From Methylocystis echinoides (GTDB taxonomy: Bacteria > Pseudomonadota > Alphaproteobacteria > Rhizobiales > Beijerinckiaceae): 64,000 nucleotides of DNA. The position numbers and the translations under genes are program-made. The stretch is taken from assembly GCF_027923385.1 (NCBI RefSeq), contig NZ_BSEC01000005.1, forward strand, positions 62,001 through 126,000, given 5' to 3'. Shown one piece after another: positions 7,785 through 16,751 of the stretch (position 1 is the stretch's first letter; every line of letters starts with the position of its first letter). Under the pieces are notes generated by a model. That model did not search any database. It saw only the letters and a program-made list of their open reading frames with translations, and had not been told where the DNA came from.

Positions 7785-9877
7785 TGTCGATACGACTGAT
7801 TTCAAATCTTGGGGTTCTGCTTTTCGGGCTCCTGGCGTTTTGCATCCTTTGGGTTGTTCCTTACGCGGCGATCACAGGCTACCGCTCCGGTTATAAGGAG
7901 CCTGCGAAACGCTGGGAGCTTCTGAATAGAGCGACAACCGAGAAAATCGAATTCGACATTGGGAAGATGCCGCCGCTGTCCTTCGATCACGGCTTTCCAT
8001 TGGTCTACAAGCAATTCGTCGTTTACGTGCAAGATCCTCGCTATCGCGGGAGGGTTGCAGAAAATGGCGCGATCGCCGGTGGCTTGGTGTTGGCCCTGTT
8101 CGGCGGTCTTGCGCTGGCGCTGTTCTTAACGCGCCGCACCCATCAATATGGCGACGCAAGATTTGGCACGTTGTCCGAGGCGAGCGACGCCCGGCTGCTT
8201 GCAAAACAGGGAATGATTGTCGGAACTCTGGCTGGTCGCACGTTGATTTCGAACGATCCCGGTCATGTGCTGATCGTCGGCCCTACACGCAGCGGCAAAG
8301 GCGTGAGCTTTGTCATTCCGAATGGATTGACCTGGGGCGGCTCCATGGTGGTGCTGGATATCAAGGGCGAAAACGCGCTGCTGTTCGGACAGGCGCGCGC
8401 CGCGCGCGGCGACAAGGTTTTCGTGTTCGCGCCCGGCTCTATATATTCGCACCGCTACAATCCGCTCGATTTCGTTCGGACGGGGCCAGAAATGGCGACG
8501 GATTGCGCGAATATCGCCGGGTTTCTTGTGGGTGGGTCTGGTGTCGAAAACGAGTGGACGATGGCCGCCCGGAAGGTCGTTGGGGCCTTGCTTGGCTATG
8601 TGATGACAAGCGCCCATTTTGAAGGACAGCGTTACATTCGCTCGGCGGTTCGGCTGATTTCGACGGGACATGATATCGCCAATGTGCTCCGCGCCATCGT
8701 CATTAACGAAAGCGGGGGCCCGGTCCCTCAATGGGTCATCGACGACTTCAACCAATTCTCCGCTATTCCCGACCGCACGCGTGGCTCGGTCATGTTCAAC
8801 GTCTCGAACGCCTTCGCGCCTTGGAGCTCCGATTTGATCTCGGCGGTGACGCAATCGAGCGATTTTGACATAAGGGCCCTCAGACGGGAACGCATGTCGA
8901 TCTTCATCGGAGCGCCTCTGGCCGATTTGGAAAGTTACCGGCCGATCGTGCGCATCCTCTTTCAGCAAATTCATGACTTGCTCATGCGCGAAATGCCAGG
9001 CGCCGATGAGCGCTATCAGGTGCTGTTGCTGCTCGATGAGTTTTTCGCGCTGGGGAAAATGAGCTCTCTCGCCTCCAAAATTGCGGTGAGCGCCGGCTAT
9101 GGCTTCAAAATGGCGATCGTCCTACAAAATATTTCGCAGCTCGACGAAATTTACGGTAGAGCGACGCGAGAGACGATAGTCTCAGGAACGGCGGTCAAGC
9201 TCTTTGTCGCGATCAACGATAATGAAACCGCAAAATATGTCTCGGACGCTCTCGGCACATATACGGCAACGACGACGACGAAAATCCCAGGCCTGGGGTT
9301 CAGTCAGTCCCGCGTGTCCATCGGTCAGATGGCGGCGCCGCTCCGGCGCGCGCAAGAACTCACGAGAATGGCCGCGAATAAGTCGATCGTTCTCGTTGCA
9401 AATGCCCGGCCTTTCGAAGTTCGAAAGCTGTTCTATTATCGCAGCCGCTCCTTGAAGCGGATGATGCAGCGGGGAAAGAAGGTCGCGGTGCGCATCCCGA
9501 AGCTGCGCGACTGGATCGACTCGCCGATGTGGACGGATGGCGCGCGTCTAGAAGCGCCTGCGACGACGCAGCCCGTGCCCGTTGCGGCCGCGCCCGTCGT
9601 TGTGTCTCCCAAGGCGGCGCCGGCGTCCAAAGCGGCGTCTGTGATCATGGACGACAAGACGGAAACGAGCTCGAGCCTCAATCGCGCCGCTGTGGACACT
9701 GAACCGAAAATCTCGGTTCTAAATGACGAGATCGAGGCGAAGCTGGCGACGGCTCTTTCCACGATTGATGAAGAACTCGCCAGCGCCGCGCCCGAGACCA
9801 CGGCGCCACTCAAGGAAGCACGAGACAGACTGGAAGCGACAGCGCAAAAAATTAGGAGCGAATGGGTGGAGGCGTGA
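7784..9877 (+). CDS. virD4: VirD4/TraG coupling protein
   Basis: 697 aa. Two N-terminal transmembrane helices (about 8-30 and 95-116) precede the ATPase domain with Walker A GPTRSGKG (166-173) and Walker B LLLLDEF. The C-terminal 130 residues form an Ala/Pro/Ser-rich linker and a predicted coiled coil (EIEAKLATALSTIDEELASA). It recruits the relaxase-DNA complex to the channel. It closes the T4SS operon; its stop codon lies within a 13-bp sequence that is repeated at 13811 beside the relaxase gene, so the two genes were probably once neighbours. Confidence 0.95.
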   Translation: MSIRLISNLGVLLFGLLAFCILWVVPYAAITGYRSGYKEPAKRWELLNRATTEKIEFDIGKMPPLSFDHGFPLVYKQFVVYVQDPRYRGRVAENGAIAGGLVLALFGGLALALFLTRRTHQYGDARFGTLSEASDARLLAKQGMIVGTLAGRTLISNDPGHVLIVGPTRSGKGVSFVIPNGLTWGGSMVVLDIKGENALLFGQARAARGDKVFVFAPGSIYSHRYNPLDFVRTGPEMATDCANIAGFLVGGSGVENEWTMAARKVVGALLGYVMTSAHFEGQRYIRSAVRLISTGHDIANVLRAIVINESGGPVPQWVIDDFNQFSAIPDRTRGSVMFNVSNAFAPWSSDLISAVTQSSDFDIRALRRERMSIFIGAPLADLESYRPIVRILFQQIHDLLMREMPGADERYQVLLLLDEFFALGKMSSLASKIAVSAGYGFKMAIVLQNISQLDEIYGRATRETIVSGTAVKLFVAINDNETAKYVSDALGTYTATTTTKIPGLGFSQSRVSIGQMAAPLRRAQELTRMAANKSIVLVANARPFEVRKLFYYRSRSLKRMMQRGKKVAVRIPKLRDWIDSPMWTDGARLEAPATTQPVPVAAAPVVVSPKAAPASKAASVIMDDKTETSSSLNRAAVDTEPKISVLNDEIEAKLATALSTIDEELASAAPETTAPLKEARDRLEATAQKIRSEWVEA

Positions 9878-9968
9878 GAACCTGGGTCAGCACTTTGAGC
9901 GGCGCGACCTATTTAAATCCGCAGTTCTTCAGGTCGAGCATCGACGGCAAGTGTGGCCGTAAGGGGCG
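9866..9968 (+). repeat. Degenerate copy of the relaxase 3' end and its junction
   Basis: GTGGAGGCGTGAG at 9866-9878 (covering the virD4 stop) is exactly repeated at 13811-13823. From 9881 to 9968 the sequence aligns with 13882-13968, the 3' end of the relaxase gene, at roughly 80% identity with one single-base gap. In relaxase orientation this copy has an in-frame stop, so it is not functional. The copy here has 2 bases between the two matching blocks, the other has 58. See the matching entry at 13811. Confidence 0.8.
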
Positions 9969-10029
9969 TCTCGCCCGAAGCAAGCATGCCTTCCATTACG
10001 ACGCCTTGCCCGCATACAGCGGCGCCGGG

Positions 10030-10764
10030 TCAAACATCCTCGTCGCTTTCAGGTTCAACTGATGCCGCCCCACCAAGCGCGTCATAACGCCGAGACGCAA
10101 GCCACTGAAGGCGCATAGCTTGCGTCAGAAGTACGCGTCGTAAACCACCCTGAACCTTCCGCTCCGAGATTACTTGCGCAAGACGCGATATAATGAGCGA
10201 TCTACGCGCGATCCTAAAATCCGGGTGTGACCGGAGTTCATAAACACGGTCGGAAACTATTCTCCCGCGAAATGATCCGGGCGCTTCAACGAACAGAGAC
10301 CCCGGCGGCGGATCCTTCTCGTTCAAAATCGCCTTGAACTCCGATTGCTCAATTGCGCGTTGCGTTATCAAGCGCTCCAAAGCATCCAAATGCTGGCGAG
10401 CGTTGATATCCGCACGGTTTGTTTCCTGAAACTGCGGTAACGGCCAGACCTCGATTTCGAGAACCTCGAATGGATCGAGAACCGACATCGCTACGGCATC
10501 GGTGCGCTGGTTAGTCAAATGACGGCGAATTCGAGTTCGCAACATCTCGTTGGTCTGCCCAACATAGATGGGTTCACCGTCATAATCGAAAAAGGCATAG
10601 ACGCCCCATTTGTAATTGCCAACCTTCGGCGTTTGCCCTGAACTCTCTTCAAAGGGCGTGTCGAGAAATTTCGTTAGATTAGCCCGCAAATCCTCCGTTT
10701 CGAACGGCGGAAAGTTCACGTAGTCGGGATTGCGAGGGGGGCTATGATTGTTTAAGTCAGGCAC
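10030..10764 (-). CDS. GIY-YIG endonuclease, likely restriction enzyme
   Basis: 244 aa with a GIY-YIG core: GVYAFFDYDGEPIYVGQT (about 54-71), then arginines in RTRIRRH and the later ALERLI ... AILNE pair that would supply the catalytic Glu and Asn. GIY-YIG restriction enzymes such as Eco29kI are paired with C5-cytosine methyltransferases, as here. It is the last gene of a four-gene minus-strand operon, overlapping the preceding gene by 8 bases. The nuclease fold is seen; specificity and the pairing with this methyltransferase are inferred. Confidence 0.8.
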   Translation of the reverse strand: MPDLNNHSPPRNPDYVNFPPFETEDLRANLTKFLDTPFEESSGQTPKVGNYKWGVYAFFDYDGEPIYVGQTNEMLRTRIRRHLTNQRTDAVAMSVLDPFEVLEIEVWPLPQFQETNRADINARQHLDALERLITQRAIEQSEFKAILNEKDPPPGSLFVEAPGSFRGRIVSDRVYELRSHPDFRIARRSLIISRLAQVISERKVQGGLRRVLLTQAMRLQWLASRRYDALGGAASVEPESDEDV

Positions 10765-11617
10765 GTCGGATCGCCGTCATTTCCGAGGAATGCTGCAAGA
10801 CCCCACCGCGTTGGATCGTCGTGCGCCTCATGGTCTCCTCTCCATGAAGCTCCATGTCGAAACTCACATGATTGATCTCGTCGTCGTGACCTCCAAAGCA
10901 GGAATGGAATGCGGTCAGGAGTTCGACGTTCGCCAGCGATAGCGCGATCACGCTCGACTCTTTGGCAGACGGAATCGAGGCGGGGAAGAGATAGATGCAA
11001 GGCGGTGGCGCGCGGAATGGACCGATAACCGTCCTTCTGTCGACGTCGCTGCCGAGCATCGACTTGGGACAAGCACGTCCTATCGTTCCGCACGCCATGT
11101 CCCATATTATTAGGCCGTCAACACGTTGGTTCCGGCTGATTATCTCAGCGCTTAGGCGCGTATGAACCCCAGACCAGGCGTTCCGCCGCGGGTCGGCGCC
11201 GACATTGGTACACAAACTCCAGATGACAAATTCATCCGCGTTACCCGGGCGCTCGAATATCTTAGTGTTGTCGCCGTCCAGACAGCCTTTCAAATCGATA
11301 ATTGCGGTCCGCCCGCTCTTTAGAATCAAAACATAGTCATGCAACACGCCACGCTTCGAGCGGTCCCAATTTGTTATAAATCCGCGATCCTCCATGTGAT
11401 TGAGCACGTGCTGGACGAACTCTCGCTTTTCTCGCATCGTGGCCGAAAATTCTCCGTGCACCTGCTGGATAGCGCCCCGGAATATCGGGGAAGCATAGAA
11501 CTCTTTTTCCGTAAGCCCATGATCTCCGAGTTTATGTGCCTGAGTCTTAAGCACTTCAGCGAATCGTTCGATCTGAAGGCGCAGGCTTGGATCCTGCTCG
11601 CACGGGATGACGCTCAC
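10757..11617 (-). CDS. Putative PD-(D/E)xK-type protein of R-M operon
   Basis: 286 aa, no confident family. The centre holds HDYVLILKSGRTAIIDLKG, with an Asp followed about 15 residues later by DLK, the spacing of a PD-(D/E)xK nuclease core. Further on, hydrophobic strands alternate with charged loops (DGLIIWDMACG). It overlaps the methyltransferase stop by 4 bases (ATGA) and the GIY-YIG gene by 8, so the proteins are likely made together. It may be a second nuclease subunit or a specificity factor. Fold assignment is inference. Confidence 0.65.
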   Translation of the reverse strand: MSVIPCEQDPSLRLQIERFAEVLKTQAHKLGDHGLTEKEFYASPIFRGAIQQVHGEFSATMREKREFVQHVLNHMEDRGFITNWDRSKRGVLHDYVLILKSGRTAIIDLKGCLDGDNTKIFERPGNADEFVIWSLCTNVGADPRRNAWSGVHTRLSAEIISRNQRVDGLIIWDMACGTIGRACPKSMLGSDVDRRTVIGPFRAPPPCIYLFPASIPSAKESSVIALSLANVELLTAFHSCFGGHDDEINHVSFDMELHGEETMRRTTIQRGGVLQHSSEMTAIRRA

Positions 11618-12759
11618 GCCGCCTTCTCCGCTGCGGCATAAACGTCTAGTAGCGGCTCGAACAGATAACGCGCTAAATGGCGCACGACGTCGACGGCGAC
11701 GCCGTCGCCCGTCAAATGATAAGCCTCGTTATAGCTCTTTGGCAGCTTGTATCCATCGTCGAGCCCCATCAATCGTGCAGTCTCTCGCGAAGATATGAGG
11801 CGCGAGCGAATCTTCTGTCCATCGACGACAACAATTGTTTGTCGGCTCGAGCCGCCTGCCGGCGTGCGCAGACACCCCGCAACGTCGTCGAACCGAATTT
11901 CCGCCCTTTGCACCTTTGCGCCGCTTTCGTCGAAGCGGGTGCGCTTGTATACCCCGCCCACCATCCGGCGCCCAGAGCGCTTGGCGGCCTCGACCTTCGC
12001 CAGATTGACCGCAGACATTTTCGCAAGAATTTGCTTGGTTTCGGCAGCTGTATGCCATTCGACACTTGAAGGGTTTTCTTCGATGATATCGGCAAATGTC
12101 TTCTTGCGATGCGGCGGCGTCGGTAAATTCCACCAGAGCATCTTCTTTCTATAGCGCGAAGATACTCCTTCGACCGCTCTGCGCAGTCCACGCGTGTGAA
12201 ATGGCTCAATTGGCTCCGGCGAAAGAAGCGCCGGATCGATTGTCGCATCCTGCCGGACGCCAATCACGAACAATCGCGGACGCGATTGCGGAAGGAACAA
12301 AGAAGCGTTGACGATTAGAGGACCGTATCGGTATCCCGCGTCGGCAAACGTTTTGCAGATCGCCTCGAAATCTCGCCCCCCGTGAGAGGTCAGCGTACCG
12401 CAAACATTCTCGATCGCGACGATCTTCGGCGCGCGATTGTCATCAATGAGGCCTGTGATCACATCCCAGAACGGATAAAACGTTCCAGAACGTTCCCCCT
12501 TTAACCCTGCTCCGCCGCCCGCCAAGGACAAATCCTGACAGGGAAACGAGCCCCAAACGAGGTCGGCGTATTGCGACAATTCGCTTGCCGTGACCGTTCG
12601 GACATCGCCGATCTTGAGTTCTCCGCCAGTTCCCCAGTTTGCTTGATACGCGAGGCCCTTTTTGTGATCGAAATCATTCGCGAATAGGCATGTCCAACCC
12701 GGCCCAAGCCCAGCTCGCGCCATTCCGCCCCCAGCAAAGAACTCATAGAAGTTAGGCAT
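11614..12759 (-). CDS. DNA (cytosine-5) methyltransferase
   Basis: 381 aa counted from the ATG at 12759, which gives the normal MPNFYEFFAGGG start; the open frame runs further upstream but only into the ribbon-helix-helix gene. Motifs in order: I (FYEFFAGGG), IV with the catalytic Cys (GSFPCQDLSLAG), VI (IENVCG), VIII (QSRPRLFVIG), target-recognition region, IX (RTPAGGSSRQ) and X (LTGDGVAVDVV). It transfers methyl groups to cytosine C5 in a specific site and would protect host DNA from the neighbouring nucleases. All motifs look intact. Confidence 0.93.
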   Translation of the reverse strand: MPNFYEFFAGGGMARAGLGPGWTCLFANDFDHKKGLAYQANWGTGGELKIGDVRTVTASELSQYADLVWGSFPCQDLSLAGGGAGLKGERSGTFYPFWDVITGLIDDNRAPKIVAIENVCGTLTSHGGRDFEAICKTFADAGYRYGPLIVNASLFLPQSRPRLFVIGVRQDATIDPALLSPEPIEPFHTRGLRRAVEGVSSRYRKKMLWWNLPTPPHRKKTFADIIEENPSSVEWHTAAETKQILAKMSAVNLAKVEAAKRSGRRMVGGVYKRTRFDESGAKVQRAEIRFDDVAGCLRTPAGGSSRQTIVVVDGQKIRSRLISSRETARLMGLDDGYKLPKSYNEAYHLTGDGVAVDVVRHLARYLFEPLLDVYAAAEKAA

Positions 12760-12967
12760 GCCGCTTCCGATCGGAGTCTTGCCGTTCGACCTGAACGTCG
12801 TCGCGCGCGAGCTTTTCCTCGATGGCTTCGGCAATCCACGTGTTCCGAGAGACATTGCCTGGGCGCATGCTCCGCGCATTATCGATCGCGCCAAACATCG
12901 CAGACGATAGACGAAGATTAATGCGATCCAGTTCGCGAATCGCATGGGATTTGGGAGAATCAGTCAT
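12752..12967 (-). CDS. Ribbon-helix-helix regulator of the R-M operon
   Basis: 71 aa from the ATG at 12967. The core RINLRLSSAMFGAIDN ... NVSRNTWIAEAIEEKL matches the strand-helix-helix pattern of Arc/CopG-type repressors. Its stop overlaps the methyltransferase ATG by 8 bases. As first gene of the operon it likely sets expression timing of methyltransferase and nucleases, the role C proteins play in other R-M systems. Target sites are suggested by the tandem repeats at 13004-13021. Confidence 0.75.
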   Translation of the reverse strand: MTDSPKSHAIRELDRINLRLSSAMFGAIDNARSMRPGNVSRNTWIAEAIEEKLARDDVQVERQDSDRKRHA

Positions 12968-12978
12968 GAGCCAAGGCT

Positions 12979-13021
12979 GGCGCCTTTTTGGCGCCATGTC
13001 TAGTATGTTCTATTTATGTTC
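12979..13021. promoter_or_regulatory. Leader hairpin and tandem repeats before the R-M operon
   Basis: GGCGCC at 12979-12984 and 12990-12995 are separated by five T, forming a hairpin just upstream of the ribbon-helix-helix start. TATGTTC occurs at 13004-13010 and 13015-13021, 11 bp apart (about one helix turn), the arrangement ribbon-helix-helix dimers usually bind. The segment lies between divergent genes (12967 minus, 13117 plus), so it could control both. No strong sigma-70 promoter is evident. Confidence 0.45.
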
Positions 13022-13116
13022 CAACGAAAACTCAGGGTTTTCCATTTCTCCAAGCCGACGAATCCGAGCCTGCCGACACGCGAAGGGTGCTACCGTCCCG
13101 AAAGCAACACATTGCA

Positions 13117-13734
13117 ATGGAAACCCGGATGCGTTGGGCTCCTCGCTCCTTTCCCAGGGAAATTCGTCGCGAGCTGAAAATCGGCGACCTGGCCGACGCG
13201 TCGATGGAGGAACTTGAGCAAGCAGAAGAGGACGGCTCGCTCGCGGGCAATCGCTCCTATCGCGACCTGCGTGGCTTCTCCTGGGAGGGTGTCCGCGCCG
13301 CCCTTGACGCCGAGATTTCCGTGATCAAACGCCTCAAGGCAGCCGAGGACCTCGAGGCGGAGATTTCGGCGTTCGAGGATCTGCAAGCAACGTCATTCGA
13401 AGATGAACCAGCGCTTTGGGGCCTCGACGTTGGCGTCGCCGCAGCGACTATTGCTCTCTCGGCTTATGGCGCGACGCCTGTCTCAAGCTGCAATGCTGGC
13501 GCGTTCGGGGGCGAGCATCAAGCACGGTATCCCTACGCAGCATTTTTCCTCCCAAAAGAGTTGGCGCCAGAGATCGTGCTTTGCGCCGCAGCAAGTGATG
13601 TTGGTCTCGTGTGCGACGAAAATGGCGTCGCTCAGATCTATGGACGGGGAGAAATGGATCTCGTCCGCTTTGCGGAAACCGCATGGAAGAGAAACAGCGG
13701 TCATGGACCTCGGTCTTTTTCTGAGTCACGTTAG
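13117..13734 (+). CDS. Uncharacterised protein beside the R-M operon
   Basis: 205 aa if started at the ATG at 13117, which begins just after poorly conserved-looking sequence; the frame is open from 12988. The N-terminal half is acidic and helical (SMEELEQAEEDGSLAG), the C-terminal half contains LDVGVAAATIALSAYGATPV followed by SSCNAGAFGGEH, a compact motif-like block, and ends with VRFAETAWKR. I do not recognise a named family. It is divergent from the R-M operon and within the same flanking repeats, so it probably moved with it. Confidence 0.65.
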   Translation: METRMRWAPRSFPREIRRELKIGDLADASMEELEQAEEDGSLAGNRSYRDLRGFSWEGVRAALDAEISVIKRLKAAEDLEAEISAFEDLQATSFEDEPALWGLDVGVAAATIALSAYGATPVSSCNAGAFGGEHQARYPYAAFFLPKELAPEIVLCAAASDVGLVCDENGVAQIYGRGEMDLVRFAETAWKRNSGHGPRSFSESR

Positions 13735-13810
13735 ATGTTCAGCTTCAACGCGTCGTCCCGGATTTAGACGGCGACCGGGAAGGGCGGCAAATACCGCGGC
13801 CATCCGCGCT

Positions 13811-13968
13811 GTGGAGGCGTGAGGCCCCGTAGCCGAATTATTGTTCGGCCTCGATCTCCGCTTCCGACACGTTCGCGCGATCCTGGGTCAGCGCTTTGAG
13901 CGTCGCGGCCTGTTTGATCCGTAGTTCCTCAAGTCGAGCGTCGGCAGCAACAGTGGCCGCGAGCGGCG
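13811..13968. repeat. Intact partner of the repeat at 9866
   Basis: GTGGAGGCGTGAG at 13811-13823 repeats the virD4 stop-codon region exactly, and 13882-13968, the coding 3' end of the relaxase, matches 9881-9968 at about 80%. The two copies are in direct orientation and bracket the R-M operon and the gene at 13117 (about 3.9 kb). Confidence 0.8.
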
Positions 13969-16186
13969 CCGCCGCGTTCGCCATCAGGGCGCGTTGCGCC
14001 TCCTGAGCGGCGACGGCTTTCAGACCGTCGGCCGCAGCAAGTTGCTCGGCGTGACGCACCAACGAGCGCTTCGTATCGATTTCACTGGGTGAGCCGGCAG
14101 GCGCGTCCGGGCTCGATGCGGCGCGGCGCTCCAAGGCGACGGCGCGGTCCGCCACACGTTGCGAGGCTGTGGCCTCCCGCGTTTCGGCGACGGCTATCCG
14201 CTGGGCGTCCGCCACGACCGGTTGAAGCGCGGCCTGCGCTTGCGGCGTTCTCATTTCGAGAGCCCGTTGCAAGTCGACGCGCTCGGCGATTTTTTCGAGG
14301 TAAGCTCCGGCGCGATCCATGAACTGGCGCTGCGAGCCTTCGGGTAGGACAGCGGTGACGTTGTCGACGGCTGCATTGAGCACTTTCAAATCAGCATTCA
14401 TTTTTTCCGATGAAAGCGCCATCTCAGGCCTCCTGTTATGGTCTGGCAGTATACTGAGTTTGGATAGGGTGACTAGAGTTTCGCCGGCGATCTGCGAGGT
14501 CAGAAGCCGGCTGACGTTGGCTGTGGCGATTTCGTTGTGTGGCTGCTCTTTCGCGACCGCGCTCCATGCTGATAGCGCGGAGTCGCCGGTTATGAGTTGG
14601 CGAACAGTCGTTGGAAATCGGATGGGATTGTCGCGCGCCGTCTCGATCCTCCGGCGCGCATTGTCGATCAACGGTTGGTTCGCTGGGTCACTCGAATAAG
14701 CTCGATCGCGGGCTTCTCGGCCGAGCCGTGGCCGCTCGGCGGCGTCTGCGATCGCCTTGTCCCTGGGGCCGTAACTTTGCGAAGAGGCCCGATCCGCGGC
14801 GCTTGTGGCGACGATTTTGAGGGCGCTTTCCTGAGCGTGCTCCGCAAAGGTCTCGCGCCAAACGCGAAAATCCTCTGGACCCGGATGGATTTTCTGCCCC
14901 TCCGCATTGCGAACCGTGACGATCGCATGGGCGTGAATATGACCGGCCTCGGCCTTATCGGTGTGAACGCCGAACATGAATTTGTGGTCCGCGAATTGCT
15001 CGTGCAGGAAGCTGCGAACCGATTTTGTGAAAGCCTCGACGTCCGTCCCAGCCTTCGCGGAGACGATCATGTGCATGGTGTCGCGCGGCGAGAAGGATCG
15101 CAGATCGCGACGCCAGGCGCGCCCCTCGGCTTGGATCGCACTGGCGTCTTTGAGTTCGGCGCCTGAACTCGAGATCGCCGGCGCACGCTCGGTGAGCTGG
15201 GTGAGGCGGTGGATGACGCTCGATTGTCCGTGGCCCGGCGCGCCCGGCTCTATGCTGAGCCGATGTTGTCCAAGGCCGGTCGCTTCCTCGATCCGCGCCT
15301 TCATCCGTGCTTCGAATTTCGGCGCGAACACCCTCTCGCGAAAACCCTCGTCGCCGGCGCCAATCTGCCGCTCGGTGACGCTGAATCGCTCTGTTTTTGG
15401 CTTTTCCCCCTCAGTTGCGGGCTGCTCGGGAGTCCCGGCGAAGGCGACAACGGCGCGGGCCTCGATCGCGCCGTTCTGCAATGTCTCGATCCGATAGGCG
15501 TAGGAATGGCCCTTGAAGGCGGCCTCGACGCTCTGTTTAAGGATGGCGCGGTCGGCGTCCCTGTCCGTTAGACCGGCAACGTGAAGGCGCACGGCGCTCA
15601 CATCCTGGCTCTCGGCGCGCTGCTCAAAGTCCTCGGACCATGCCCCGATCTCCGCATTGATCGCTTCACGGCCCTTGAGCTCAATTCCTTCGTGGGTTTC
15701 AAGAACGGCGTCGTCGCGATCGACATAGTTCGCCGTCGCCGACGCGCGGGCGGCGCCATGAGCATAAGAGACGACCTTGACGACGGCGGGCTGATAGCCT
15801 TGCGCCAATGCGCCCGCGCGCGAAGTCAAAGACGCCCCGCGTCCCACGGTCGGCTTCCTGCTTTTGGACTGGTCGCCGGGCGCTGCCTTTTGCCCCTTCC
15901 CAGATACCTGAGGCAAGGTTCGCCGCTTTTCCTCGTCCTCGCCTCCCGTGATCGTCGCGCCGCGCAAAATGCGGTCGACGCTCTCGGCGCGGGGGAGGGG
16001 AGTCATTGGCGAGATCCTGGAATGTTCCTGAGCGATGGGCGAAGAAGCGCTTCGCCGCCCTCCGCTCCGCGCTCCCCATTCCAGCAAGCCCTTGTCCCGG
16101 TCCTTCGCCTCGCGCCTGACGGCTTCGGACTGCCGCGCCCGTTGTGACATTTCCGCGATCAGGAGGCCGCGCACATTTGCTTCCAT
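13838..16186 (-). CDS. VirD2/MobP-like conjugative relaxase
   Basis: 782 aa from the ATG at 16186, which overlaps the mobC stop. The open frame upstream (to 16708) is only a shadow of mobC. A three-His metal motif lies at HIHAHAIV (about 416-423), preceded by FMFGVHTDKAEAG; a candidate nicking tyrosine is Tyr154 in ATANYVDRDD. The C-terminal 250 residues are long, charged and helical. It would nick oriT, stay covalently bound and be passed to VirD4. Length and triple His fit the family; subtype is inferred. Confidence 0.85.
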   Translation of the reverse strand: MEANVRGLLIAEMSQRARQSEAVRREAKDRDKGLLEWGARSGGRRSASSPIAQEHSRISPMTPLPRAESVDRILRGATITGGEDEEKRRTLPQVSGKGQKAAPGDQSKSRKPTVGRGASLTSRAGALAQGYQPAVVKVVSYAHGAARASATANYVDRDDAVLETHEGIELKGREAINAEIGAWSEDFEQRAESQDVSAVRLHVAGLTDRDADRAILKQSVEAAFKGHSYAYRIETLQNGAIEARAVVAFAGTPEQPATEGEKPKTERFSVTERQIGAGDEGFRERVFAPKFEARMKARIEEATGLGQHRLSIEPGAPGHGQSSVIHRLTQLTERAPAISSSGAELKDASAIQAEGRAWRRDLRSFSPRDTMHMIVSAKAGTDVEAFTKSVRSFLHEQFADHKFMFGVHTDKAEAGHIHAHAIVTVRNAEGQKIHPGPEDFRVWRETFAEHAQESALKIVATSAADRASSQSYGPRDKAIADAAERPRLGREARDRAYSSDPANQPLIDNARRRIETARDNPIRFPTTVRQLITGDSALSAWSAVAKEQPHNEIATANVSRLLTSQIAGETLVTLSKLSILPDHNRRPEMALSSEKMNADLKVLNAAVDNVTAVLPEGSQRQFMDRAGAYLEKIAERVDLQRALEMRTPQAQAALQPVVADAQRIAVAETREATASQRVADRAVALERRAASSPDAPAGSPSEIDTKRSLVRHAEQLAAADGLKAVAAQEAQRALMANAAAPLAATVAADARLEELRIKQAATLKALTQDRANVSEAEIEAEQ

Positions 16187-16692
16187 CAAGTCCGCTCCTT
16201 TTTCAGGAGCGGCTTCAAGCCCGCCTCGCGCCGCAAGCGCGAGCCATAGGCAATCGTCATGTCGTGGATCGTCATGTCGATCTGATCGAGCCAGGCGTAG
16301 GCGGCGCGAAACAGTTCTTCGTCGTCGGCGAGTTGCGGCGCGTAGCCAAGATTTATGCCCTTCACGATCTGCGCAATGTTGCGACCGATGGCCCGCAGCT
16401 CCTTTGCGACCGCGACGAGCGTCTTCGCATTGTCGGCGGAAAGCGCCGGCCCGACGTCCAGCGACGCGCGAACAAGCCGGCGCATGAGGTCGGATTTGCC
16501 GACGCCGAATAGGACGCACGCCGCCTCGATCCGCACGAAATCGTCCGGGCTGAAATCCGCCTGAACGCGCCGCTTGGCGCGGGAGGGGGAGGGGGAGCGT
16601 GTCTGCGCCAAGGCGCGTCCTTCGGCTGAGTGGAGAGCAAAGGGCACGGGGCGGCGACGGCAAAGCCGCCACGACAAACGCATACTCAACAA
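16186..16692 (-). CDS. mobC: MobC-like relaxosome accessory protein
   Basis: 168 aa at most; the exact start is uncertain because the first 40 residues are basic and unlike the family. The body (FSPDDFVRIEAACVLFGV ... LRAIGRNIAQIVKGIN) carries the LxxIGxNxxQI signature of MobC proteins, which melt or bend DNA at oriT for the relaxase. Stop and relaxase start overlap (ATGA), so both are made from one transcript. It reads away from the iteron region at 16752. Confidence 0.85.
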   Translation of the reverse strand: MLSMRLSWRLCRRRPVPFALHSAEGRALAQTRSPSPSRAKRRVQADFSPDDFVRIEAACVLFGVGKSDLMRRLVRASLDVGPALSADNAKTLVAVAKELRAIGRNIAQIVKGINLGYAPQLADDEELFRAAYAWLDQIDMTIHDMTIAYGSRLRREAGLKPLLKKERT

Positions 16693-16751
16693 ACCGGTAT
16701 CTTGTCAAACACCAAATTACTTACACTGTGCCTTTGCTATTTTTGCTCATC

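Noticed and set aside
16187..16708. Extra 175 N-terminal residues of the relaxase frame
   Set aside because: Arg-rich and out of frame with mobC; shadow coding. The ATG at 16186 overlapping the mobC stop is the start.
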